A DNA stretch of 64,000 bases from Microbacterium sp. No. 7 (GTDB lineage: Bacteria > Actinomycetota > Actinomycetes > Actinomycetales > Microbacteriaceae): the NCBI RefSeq assembly GCF_001314225.1, contig NZ_CP012697.1, positions 4,154,001-4,218,000 of the forward strand, read 5' to 3'. Shown here one piece after another: positions 42,028 through 49,320 of the stretch. Under the pieces are notes generated by a model. That model worked only from the letters and a program-made list of their open reading frames with translations, was not told the DNA's origin and did not search any database. Both the position numbers and the translations under genes were made by a program. The first letter of the stretch is position 1. The number at the start of each line of letters is the position of its first letter.

Positions 42028-42092
42028 GAGAATGCATCTGGCGGCCGAGCATGCATCGCACAGCAGCACTCTCGGCCGCCAGATGCACTTTC
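42028..42092. repeat. Hairpin repeat upstream of radA
   Basis: Arms GAATGCATCTGGCGGCCGAG-type (42028-42049) and the complementary CTCGGCCGCCAGATGC (42071-42086 and on) enclose about 21 nt. The same arm sequence forms the units of the tandem array on the other side of radA. The rest of 41920-42158 has short GGGGTTCAC repeats only. Confidence 0.8.
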
Positions 42093-42158
42093 GGCGGGTG
42101 GATGCATGTTCGGGGGATGCCGGGGACCGGTGTCGGCGGGGGTGGTTAGCCTGGGGGG

Positions 42159-43517
42159 ATGGCGGGCAAGCGTGCGGTGACGGCTGCGTATCGGTGCACG
42201 GAGTGCGGGTGGACGGCGGCGCGGTGGGTCGGGCGATGCGGTGAGTGCCAGCAGTGGGGCACGGTCGTCGAGGCCGCCACGGCGACGGGCATCGTGCAGG
42301 CGGTCGTTCCGGCGAGCCCCGCGCGCAGCGCCGTGCCGATCACCGCGATCGACACGGCCGAGACGCCCCGCCGCACGAGCGGCGTGGGCGAGTTCGACCG
42401 CGTGCTCGGCGGCGGCATCGTCCCCGGCGCCGCGATCCTGCTGTCGGGCGAGCCCGGCGTCGGCAAGTCGACGCTGCTGCTCGAGGTCGCGGTGCGCAGC
42501 GCGCACGCGGGCCAGCGCGTGCTCTACATCAGCGCCGAGGAGTCGCTGAGCCAGGTGCGGCTGCGGGCCGAGCGCACGGGCGCCCTGCACGACGAGCTGC
42601 TGCTCGCGAGCGAGACCGATCTCGCCACGATCCTCGGGCACATCGACCAGGCGCGCCCGCAGCTGCTCGTCGTCGACTCCGTGCAGACCGTGTCGTCGGG
42701 CCTCGTCGACGGCGCGCCCGGGCAGCCGAGTCAGGTGCGGGAGGTGGCATCCACCCTCATCCGCGTCGCGAAGGAACGCGACCTCCCCGTCATCCTCGTC
42801 GGCCACGTCACGAAGGACGGTCAGGTGGCCGGGCCCCGCATGCTCGAGCACCTCGTCGACGTCGTGTGCCACTTCGAGGGCGACCGGCAGACGTCGCTGC
42901 GCTTCGTGCGGTCGCTGAAGAACCGCTTCGGCGCGACCGACGAGGTCGGATGCTTCGACATGACCGGGTCGGGCATCGCCGAGGTGCCCGACCCGAGCGC
43001 CCTGTTCCTGGGTCACGGGTCGCGCGAGCCCGGCTCGTGCGTCACGATCGCGCTGGAGGGCCGGCGCGCGCTGCCCGTCGAGGTGCAGGCGCTCACGATC
43101 GAGACGGGCGCGCCGAACCCGCGGCGTATCGTGAGCGGCGTCGATGGCGCCCGTGTCGCGATGATCCTCGCGGTGCTCGAGAAGCGCGCGAACATCCGGG
43201 TGTCGAACCAGGACGTCTACGTCTCGACGGTCGGCGGCGTGCGCCTCGTCGAGCCGGCCGCCGACCTCGCGATCGCCCTCGCGGTCTCCAGCGCCGTGCT
43301 CGGCCGTGCGAACCCGGCCCAGGTCGCCGCGATCGGCGAGCTCAGCCTGTCGGGAGAGATCCGCGCCGTCACGCAGCGCGAGCAGCGGCGCGCCGAGGCC
43401 GCCCGCCTCGGCTACACGCGCGTCGTCGACCAGTCGTCGTCGACGCTGCGCGGCGCCCTGCGCGACCTCGCCCAGCACCACCGCCCGGCCCCCGACGACG
43501 CCCGCCCCGCGTTCTGA
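42159..43517 (+). CDS. radA: DNA repair protein RadA/Sms
   Basis: A 452-residue RadA, a RecA-like branch-migration helicase acting in recombination and repair. The N-terminal C4 zinc finger (YRCTECGWTAARWVGRCGEC), Walker A GEPGVGKST, the RadA-specific KNRFGATDEVG motif and the C-terminal Lon-protease-like domain (residues about 285-450) are all intact. It is the only informational gene in the window and, with its flanking repeats, probably core chromosome. Confidence 0.96.
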   Translation: MAGKRAVTAAYRCTECGWTAARWVGRCGECQQWGTVVEAATATGIVQAVVPASPARSAVPITAIDTAETPRRTSGVGEFDRVLGGGIVPGAAILLSGEPGVGKSTLLLEVAVRSAHAGQRVLYISAEESLSQVRLRAERTGALHDELLLASETDLATILGHIDQARPQLLVVDSVQTVSSGLVDGAPGQPSQVREVASTLIRVAKERDLPVILVGHVTKDGQVAGPRMLEHLVDVVCHFEGDRQTSLRFVRSLKNRFGATDEVGCFDMTGSGIAEVPDPSALFLGHGSREPGSCVTIALEGRRALPVEVQALTIETGAPNPRRIVSGVDGARVAMILAVLEKRANIRVSNQDVYVSTVGGVRLVEPAADLAIALAVSSAVLGRANPAQVAAIGELSLSGEIRAVTQREQRRAEAARLGYTRVVDQSSSTLRGALRDLAQHHRPAPDDARPAF

Positions 43518-43859
43518 CCCGAGGGGCGCCCCGCATCCCTCGACCCCGCTCCCTGCCACCCTCCCCGCGAGAGCGCACCCCACGGCCGAGAGCACATCCC
43601 ACGGCCCAGAACGCATCCGGCCGCCCAGAGTACACCCGGCAGCCGAGAGCGCATCCGGCCGCCGAGAGTGCATCCGGCCGCCGAGAATGCATCCGGCCGC
43701 CGAGAATGCATCCGGCCGCCGAGAGCGCATCTGGCGGCCGAGGATGCGGGTGTGCGCTGCATTCTCGGCCGCCAGATGCACTCTCGCGCTTCCGCGGGCG
43801 CGGCACGAGCACGAGCGCGGCACGGGCACGATACGCGCGGGCGCGCGCCGCGGCGCTAG
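43518..43859. other. Gap with 19-bp tandem array after radA
   Basis: A 342-nt gap with no credible gene. Most of it is the tandem array at 43569-43785; the remaining 75 nt are GC-rich and featureless. Open frames across the array are artefacts of a repeat length that is not a multiple of three. Confidence 0.7.
43569..43785. repeat. 19-bp tandem repeat array ending in an inverted copy
   Basis: Nine head-to-tail 19-bp units (starts 43569, 43588, 43607, 43626, 43645, 43664, 43683, 43702, 43721) with consensus GAGARYGCATCCGGCCGCC. Central units (43664-43720) are nearly identical and outer ones diverge. A final inverted copy (43759-43785) pairs with the last direct units to form a hairpin like that at 42028. 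There are no spacers, so it is not a CRISPR array. Confidence 0.9.
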
Positions 43860-44264
43860 CTAGACGTCGAGGGCGGCGATGAGGTCGGCGGGGGTGGCCT
43901 GCATGGGGTGGGGGCCGGCGATGTCGAAGAACACGGTCGTGATCTCGTCACCGTGGGTACCGAGGAACGCGCGCAGCCAGGCGGGCGACTGCAGGCCCAC
44001 GGCGGGCGGCAGCGCCGCGGGCTTGTGCGCGGCGTCGCTGAAGAGCAGCAGGGCGACGTCGCCCGTCTTCGGGTCGCGGTAGGTCCACACCTCGCCCGCG
44101 TCGAGCGGGTCGTCGCGCCGGCCGGGCCGCAGGAGCGGCACGACGGTGGGTCCGTGCCGCAGCGCGAACGCGAGGGCGGCCATGTCCTGCGTCTGCAGGG
44201 CGTCGGCCAGCTGGGTGTTGCGGAACTCCAACGGCGGCTTCTTGCCGCGCTTGCCCTTGGCCAT
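43860..44264 (-). CDS. Conserved hypothetical protein (possibly SseB-like)
   Basis: A 134-residue protein starting MAKGKRGKKPPLEF. The visible pattern is LADALQTQDMAALAFALRHGPTVVPLLRP, GEVWTYRDPKTGDVALLLFSDA and a C-terminal LGTHGDEITTVFFDIAGPHPMQAT. This order, a short helix then a strand with 'LLLFS', loosely recalls the SseB fold, but I cannot assign it firmly. Codon use is normal for the window and it reads as a real gene. Its leader contains two hairpins. Confidence 0.75.
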   Translation of the reverse strand: MAKGKRGKKPPLEFRNTQLADALQTQDMAALAFALRHGPTVVPLLRPGRRDDPLDAGEVWTYRDPKTGDVALLLFSDAAHKPAALPPAVGLQSPAWLRAFLGTHGDEITTVFFDIAGPHPMQATPADLIAALDV

Positions 44265-44563
44265 GCATCCAGCCTAGAAGACGGTCACGCAGAGGACCGT
44301 CGGAGAACGAACAGGCCCGCCCGACTCAGCAGCGGAGACAGAGCGAGCGGGCGGGCCAGGGCTCGCCGAAAAGCGGTTGACGTCGGGTCTAAAGACGGGA
44401 GATATATGACGTTCGCTGCTGGGGACAACGCCGCTTTTCGGGGGGCTTATATGAGAGTGTAAAGGCGCACGCCCCCCGCGTCGCCTCCTTCTGGTAAGAG
44501 CTTGGTGAGAAAGCTCTCATACTCCGCCCACAACGGAGTTCGCAACGGAGTTCGCAACAGAGC
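44265..44563. other. Highly structured gap: candidate small RNA or leader region
   Basis: A 299-nt gap unusually low in GC in its centre. Visible pairings are GACGGTC/GACCGTC (44280-44301), GGCCCGCCCG/CGGGCGGGCC (44314-44357), CCGAAAAGCGG/CCGCTTTTCGG (44367 to about 44440, enclosing about 50 nt), GGGGGGC/GCCCCCC (44440-44478) and AGAGCTT/AAGCTCT (44497-44517). A plus-strand promoter TTGACG-18-GATATA (44377-44406) and a minus-strand one, TTGTCC-16-TATATC, lie within the large stem. No known RNA family is recognised. Confidence 0.45.
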
Positions 44564-45247
44564 TCACAACAGGACGAAAGACGCCGTCTCGCTCGAAGGG
44601 ATGCCGCCCACCGTCACCGTCAGGTGATAGGTGCCGGGCAGCGCGTCGGGCCGGGCATCCGTGCACGTCTCGGGCGCGGATCGCGTGCGATCCCACACGA
44701 CCGGCGCCGCGCTCGCGACCTCCTGGCCGGGCTCGAGCTGCACGACGTTGTCGCTCGGCTCCAGCTGGCAGTCGGTCGAGCGCCACCACACGTCGCTGCC
44801 GCTCGTGACCACGAACGACTGCGCGGCCGTGCCGACGTTGAGCGAGCACGGCACGGCGCTCACGTTCGCGAGCATGATCGACAGCTGCGGGTTCTCGCCC
44901 GGCGCGTACTCGGTCTTGTCGGCGACCGCGGTGACCGAGACGTGCTGCTCGGTGCAGGCGACCGGCTCGGCGGGCTCCGGCTCGGGCGTGGGGGTGACGG
45001 ATGCCGTCGGCTCCTCGCTCGGATCGCCCGTAGGCTCCGGCGTCTCCCCCGTCGGCGCGGGCGTCTCGCCCGTGGCGGCCGGCGGGGTCTGCCCCGTCGC
45101 CGCGGGGTCGGGCGCGTCGCCGCCGCGCCACGGCTGCCAGACGAGCAGCACGATCGCGGCGACCACGGCGAGCAGTCCGAGCAGCACGACGAGCCTCCGG
45201 CGGCGGTACACCGCGGGCGAGTGCTTGCGCGAGGACGGGGTGCTCAC
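44564..45247 (-). CDS. Membrane-anchored extracytoplasmic protein, unknown function
   Basis: A 227-residue protein with a basic N-terminus, one transmembrane helix (LVVLLGLLAVVAAIVLLVW, about residues 19-37), a Pro/Thr/Glu-rich linker to about residue 95 and a C-terminal domain with four Cys and a beta-sandwich pattern (ISIMLANVSAVPCSLNVG, YHLTVTVGG). It resembles many actinobacterial single-pass proteins with a DUF4232-like outer domain. The GTG at 45247 has AGGAGG directly against it, so the true start may lie slightly downstream. Function is unknown. Confidence 0.8.
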   Translation of the reverse strand: MSTPSSRKHSPAVYRRRRLVVLLGLLAVVAAIVLLVWQPWRGGDAPDPAATGQTPPAATGETPAPTGETPEPTGDPSEEPTASVTPTPEPEPAEPVACTEQHVSVTAVADKTEYAPGENPQLSIMLANVSAVPCSLNVGTAAQSFVVTSGSDVWWRSTDCQLEPSDNVVQLEPGQEVASAAPVVWDRTRSAPETCTDARPDALPGTYHLTVTVGGIPSSETASFVLL

Positions 45248-45268
45248 CCTCCTAGGCTACGTCCGCGC

Positions 45269-45769
45269 CTACAGGTTCTTCAGCATCCTCGTGTTGCCCA
45301 GCGTGTTCGGCTTGACGTGCGCGAGGTCGAGGAACTCCGCGACGCCCTCGTCGGGGCTGCGCAGCAGCTGGGAGTACACGTCGGCATCCACGATCTGCTC
45401 CCCGATCGGCGCGAAGCCGCGGCGCGTGAAGAACTCGACCTCGAAGGTCAGGCAGAACAGGCGCGTGAGACCGAGCTGGCGCGCGTTGCGCTCCAGGTAC
45501 TCGACGAGCTCGCGTCCCACGCCGCGGCCGAGCCACCGCTCGTCGACGATGAGGGTGCGGATCTCGCCGAGGTCCTCCCACATGACGTGCAGGGCGCCGC
45601 AGCCGACGATCCGGCCGTCGGCCTCGGCGACCGCGAACTCCTGCACCGACTCGTAGAGGGTGACGATCTCCTTGCCGAGCAGGATGCGCCGCTGCACCCA
45701 CGGGTCGAGCAGCGCGGCGATCGCCCGCACATCGGCGGTCGTCGCCGGTCGCACACGGAACGAGCTCAC
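45269..45769 (-). CDS. argA: Amino-acid N-acetyltransferase (N-acetylglutamate synthase, actinobacterial type)
   Basis: A 166-residue GNAT enzyme that makes N-acetylglutamate, the first step of arginine synthesis. It matches the single-domain ArgA of mycobacteria (Rv2747) closely: LLGKEIVTLYESVQEF, VGCGALHVMWEDLGEIRTL, the CoA loop GRGVGRELV, LFCLTFEVEFFTRRGF and the end VKPNTLGNTRML. The start is the GTG at 45769 (MSSFRVRPA); an upstream extension of the frame is not conserved-looking. Confidence 0.93.
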   Translation of the reverse strand: MSSFRVRPATTADVRAIAALLDPWVQRRILLGKEIVTLYESVQEFAVAEADGRIVGCGALHVMWEDLGEIRTLIVDERWLGRGVGRELVEYLERNARQLGLTRLFCLTFEVEFFTRRGFAPIGEQIVDADVYSQLLRSPDEGVAEFLDLAHVKPNTLGNTRMLKNL

Positions 45770-45906
45770 CGCACCACTGTATTCCCCTCGCCCGCTCCCC
45801 CTCGCGAGAGGCCCGCGCGCCCTCTTTCGAAGAGACCCGCCCTCACGAGAGGAAATTCGGGCGCAGGCGTAACCATTCGGCAACAGTCGTGGACCAAGAT
45901 CGTCTC

Positions 45907-48900
45907 ATGTCGATCAAAGTGGCGCTCGAGCACTACACGGGGTACGAGTTCGCGCGGCCGGTGTCGGTCGCCCCGCACATCGTGCGGCTCAGGCCCGCGC
46001 CGCACGCGCGCACCCCGATCGAGGCCTATTCGCTCGACGTGTCGCCGAAGAACCACTTCATCAACTGGCAGCAGGACCCGTTCGGCAACTGGCTCGCGCG
46101 CATCGTCTTCCCCGAGAAGGTGAGCCGCCTGGAGATCACGGTCGGCCTCGTCGCCGACATGATGGTGATCAACCCGCTCGACTTCTTCATCGAGGACTAT
46201 GCGGAGCGCTTCCCGTTCACGTACGAGCGGAGCCTCGCGGCCGACCTCGCCCCCTACCTGCGCCCCGTCGAGAACGCCGAGCGCGCCGAGCGGTGGCGCA
46301 CAGCGCTCCCCGCCCTTCCCGACGACGGCGTGCCGACCGTCACGTTCCTCGCCCAGCTCAACCGCGCCGTGCACGACGTCGTCGAGTACACGGTGCGCAT
46401 GGAGCCCGGCGTGCAGACGCCCGACGAGACGCTCGAGCGCGCGATCGGCTCGTGCCGCGACAGCGCGTGGCTGCTCGTCGCGCTGCTGCGCCAGTACGGC
46501 CTTGCCGCGCGCTTCGTGTCGGGCTACCTCGTGCAGCTCACGAGCGACCAGAAGTCGCTCGACGGGCCGAGCGGCCCCGAGGCCGACTTCACCGACCTGC
46601 ACGCGTGGGCGGAGGTGTTCGTCCCCGGCGCGGGATGGATCGGGCTGGATGCCACGAGCGCGCTGTTCGCGGGCGAGGGCCACATCCCCCTGTCGGCGAC
46701 GCCGCATCCGTCGAGCGCGGCCCCCATCGAGGGGGCGACGGAGCCCGTGGAGGTGACCTTCTCGTTCCACAACGAGGTGCGCCGCATCCACGAGGACCCG
46801 CGCACGACCAAGCCCTACACGGCCCCGCAGTGGGCGCGCATCGACGCGCTCGGCAAGGCCGTCGACGAGCGCCTGCACAAGGGCGACGTGCGCCTCACGA
46901 TGGGCGGCGAGCCGACGTTCGTCGCCCTCGACGACGCGCGCAGCGCCGAATGGAACACCGACGCCGACGGCCCGCACAAGCGCGAGCGTGCGAACGACCT
47001 CGCCGAGCGCCTGCGCCGCACGTACGCGCACGGCGGCGTCGTGCACCGCGGCCAGGGCAAGTGGTACCCGGGCGAGCCGCTGCCGCGCTGGAACATCGCG
47101 CTGCAGTGGCGCACCGACGGCCTGCCGCTGTGGCACGACCCCGGGCTGTTCGCCGACCCCTGGGGCGGGCGGGCCTACGCGAACGCGGGCGCCCACGCCG
47201 AGGCCCTCGCGCGCCGCGTGACCGAGCTGCTGGGCCTGCCGGCCGAGCAGCTGCTGCCCGCGTTCGAAGACCCGCTCGCCGCGCTCGCCGCCGAGCTGCG
47301 CCAGCCGCACGGCGAGAGACCCGAGACCGACGAGGATGCCACCGAGGACACCGTCGCCGCGCTCGACCACGACGTGACGACCCCGAGCGGCTGGGTGCTG
47401 CCCCTCACGACGGACGACGAATGGACGAGCCCCGCGTGGCGGTTCCGGCGCGGACGGCTCGTGCTGACGCCCGGCACGAGCCCCGTGGGCCTGCGGCTGC
47501 CGCTCGACGCGATCGCGTGGAAGGACCCCGAGTGGCCCGGCGAGCCGTCGACGCTGGAGGCCGGGCCGCCGCTGCAGCGCGGCATCCCCGCCGTCGAGAT
47601 CGTCGACCCCGAGGGCGCGGCGACGACGGCGCTCGCGTTCGAGGCCCGCGACGGCCACGTGCACGTCTTCCTGCCGCCCACGACCACGCTCGAGGCCTAC
47701 GCGAACCTGCTGCACGTCATCGAGCGCGCCGCGTCCGACACGGCCGTGCGCGTCGTGCTCGAGGGCTACGGGCCGACGCCCGACCCGCGGCTGACGCAGC
47801 TCATCGTGACGCCCGACCCCGGCGTCATCGAGGTCAACGTGCAGCCCACGACCTCGTGGGCCGAGCAGCGCGCGCTGACCTTCGAGCTGTACGAGCAGGC
47901 GCGGCTCGCCCGGCTGTCGACCGAGAAGTTCGACGTCGACGGCACGCACACCGGCACGGGCGGCGGCAACCACCTCACCCTCGGCGGACGGCAGCCGATC
48001 GACTCGCCGCTGCTGCGACGCCCCGACCTGCTCGCGAGCCTCGTCACGTACTGGCAGCGGCATCCGTCGCTCTCCTACCTGTTCTCGGGGCGCTTCATCG
48101 GCCCGACCAGCCAGGCGCCGCGCTTCGACGAGGGCCGTCCCGAGGCGGTGTACGAGATGGAGATCGCGCTGCAGGAGATCCGCCGGCTCACGGCCGAGAC
48201 GACGGAGCCGCGCCCGTGGATCGTCGACCGCGCGCTGCGGCACCTGCTCACCGACCTCACGGGCAACACGCACCGCGCCGAGTTCTGCATCGACAAGCTC
48301 TACAGCCCCGACTCGGGGCGCGGCCGGCTCGGGCTGCTCGAGCTGCGCGGCTTCGAGATGCCGCCGCATCCCGAGCTCGCGCTCGTGCAGGCGCTGCTCG
48401 TGCGCAGCCTCGTCGCGATGTTCTGGGAGAAGCCGCTGCGGGCGCCGCTCGTGCGCTGGGGCACGGCGCTGCACGACGACATGCTGCTGCCGCAGGGCGC
48501 GGTGCGCGACGCGCACGAGGTCGTCGCCGACCTGCGCGCGCACGGCATCGCGTTCGAGGAGACGTGGCTCGACTCGTTCACAGAGTTCCGGTTCCCGCGC
48601 ATCGGGCTCGTGCGCATCGCCGCGAAGCCCCCGGCACGGCCGGCGGGCGTGGATGCCGTGACGGATGCCGCCCCGGATGCCGCCGACGCGGATGCCGCGA
48701 CCACGCAGCCCACGCCCGAGCAGCCCGCCGACGTGCACGACGGCGGCGACTGGACCGGGTTCGGCTCCGGCGCGGCGGCCGCGATCATCGAGCTGGAGCT
48801 GCGCCAGGCGATCGAGCCGTGGCACGTGCTGGGCGAGGAGGCCACGGCGGGCGGCACGGCCCGCTACGTCGACTCGTCGGTCGAGCGCGTGCAGGTGAAG

Positions 48901-49320
48901 GTCAATGGCATCGACCCGCAGCGGCACCTCGTCGCGTGCAACGGCGTGGAGGTGCCGCTCACCTCGACGGGCCGGCTCGGGGAGTACTACGCGGGCGTGC
49001 GGTACCGCGCGTGGCAGCCGTGGTCGGCGCTGCACCCCTCGATCTCGGTGCACGCGCCGCTCACGTTCGAGGTCGTCGACATCGAGGCGCAGGCGAGCCT
49101 GGGCGGCGCGACCTACCACGTCGTGCACCCCGGCGGACGGGCCTACGAGCACCCGCCCGTCAACGCGAATGAGGCGGAAGCCCGCCGGTCCGGTAGGTTC
49201 GAACCGCGCGGGCACACCCCCGGCGCGTTCGATGTGTCGGCGGCTCGCACCGCCGGACGCCGGGCCGCCACGTCCGACTACCCGCGCACTCTCGACCTGA
49301 GGAGGGTCCCGCCGGCGTGA
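45907..49320 (+). CDS. Large transglutaminase-like protein with DUF2126 domain
   Basis: An 1137-residue protein. Residues 1-85 form the transglutaminase N-terminal domain, and about 150-260 the core with the Cys/His/Asp triad at Cys183 (GSCRDSAW), His232 (DLHAWAEVF) and Asp248 (GLDATS). The rest, from about residue 300, is the DUF2126 region with MGGEPTFVALDDA, WNIALQWRTDGLP, TGTGGGNHLTLGG and HNEVxxIHED-type motifs. It is the first gene of a three-gene operon found widely in bacteria and predicted to act in peptide synthesis or modification. Cytosolic, no signal peptide. ATG 45907 has no strong Shine-Dalgarno. Confidence 0.9.
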   Translation: MSIKVALEHYTGYEFARPVSVAPHIVRLRPAPHARTPIEAYSLDVSPKNHFINWQQDPFGNWLARIVFPEKVSRLEITVGLVADMMVINPLDFFIEDYAERFPFTYERSLAADLAPYLRPVENAERAERWRTALPALPDDGVPTVTFLAQLNRAVHDVVEYTVRMEPGVQTPDETLERAIGSCRDSAWLLVALLRQYGLAARFVSGYLVQLTSDQKSLDGPSGPEADFTDLHAWAEVFVPGAGWIGLDATSALFAGEGHIPLSATPHPSSAAPIEGATEPVEVTFSFHNEVRRIHEDPRTTKPYTAPQWARIDALGKAVDERLHKGDVRLTMGGEPTFVALDDARSAEWNTDADGPHKRERANDLAERLRRTYAHGGVVHRGQGKWYPGEPLPRWNIALQWRTDGLPLWHDPGLFADPWGGRAYANAGAHAEALARRVTELLGLPAEQLLPAFEDPLAALAAELRQPHGERPETDEDATEDTVAALDHDVTTPSGWVLPLTTDDEWTSPAWRFRRGRLVLTPGTSPVGLRLPLDAIAWKDPEWPGEPSTLEAGPPLQRGIPAVEIVDPEGAATTALAFEARDGHVHVFLPPTTTLEAYANLLHVIERAASDTAVRVVLEGYGPTPDPRLTQLIVTPDPGVIEVNVQPTTSWAEQRALTFELYEQARLARLSTEKFDVDGTHTGTGGGNHLTLGGRQPIDSPLLRRPDLLASLVTYWQRHPSLSYLFSGRFIGPTSQAPRFDEGRPEAVYEMEIALQEIRRLTAETTEPRPWIVDRALRHLLTDLTGNTHRAEFCIDKLYSPDSGRGRLGLLELRGFEMPPHPELALVQALLVRSLVAMFWEKPLRAPLVRWGTALHDDMLLPQGAVRDAHEVVADLRAHGIAFEETWLDSFTEFRFPRIGLVRIAAKPPARPAGVDAVTDAAPDAADADAATTQPTPEQPADVHDGGDWTGFGSGAAAAIIELELRQAIEPWHVLGEEATAGGTARYVDSSVERVQVKVNGIDPQRHLVACNGVEVPLTSTGRLGEYYAGVRYRAWQPWSALHPSISVHAPLTFEVVDIEAQASLGGATYHVVHPGGRAYEHPPVNANEAEARRSGRFEPRGHTPGAFDVSAARTAGRRAATSDYPRTLDLRRVPPA

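Noticed and set aside
43569..43785. Possible CRISPR array
   Set aside because: The 19-bp units abut directly with no unique spacers, differ from unit to unit, and no cas genes are present.
43306..43863. Open frames with repeated His-Pro-Ala-Ala-Glu and Arg-Arg-Glu-Cys motifs
   Set aside because: They are translations of the 19-bp tandem array in several frames and have no start signal or codon bias.
44314..44480. 6C RNA, because of CCCCCC runs near hairpins
   Set aside because: A 6C RNA needs two C-run loops on one strand; here each strand has only one run.
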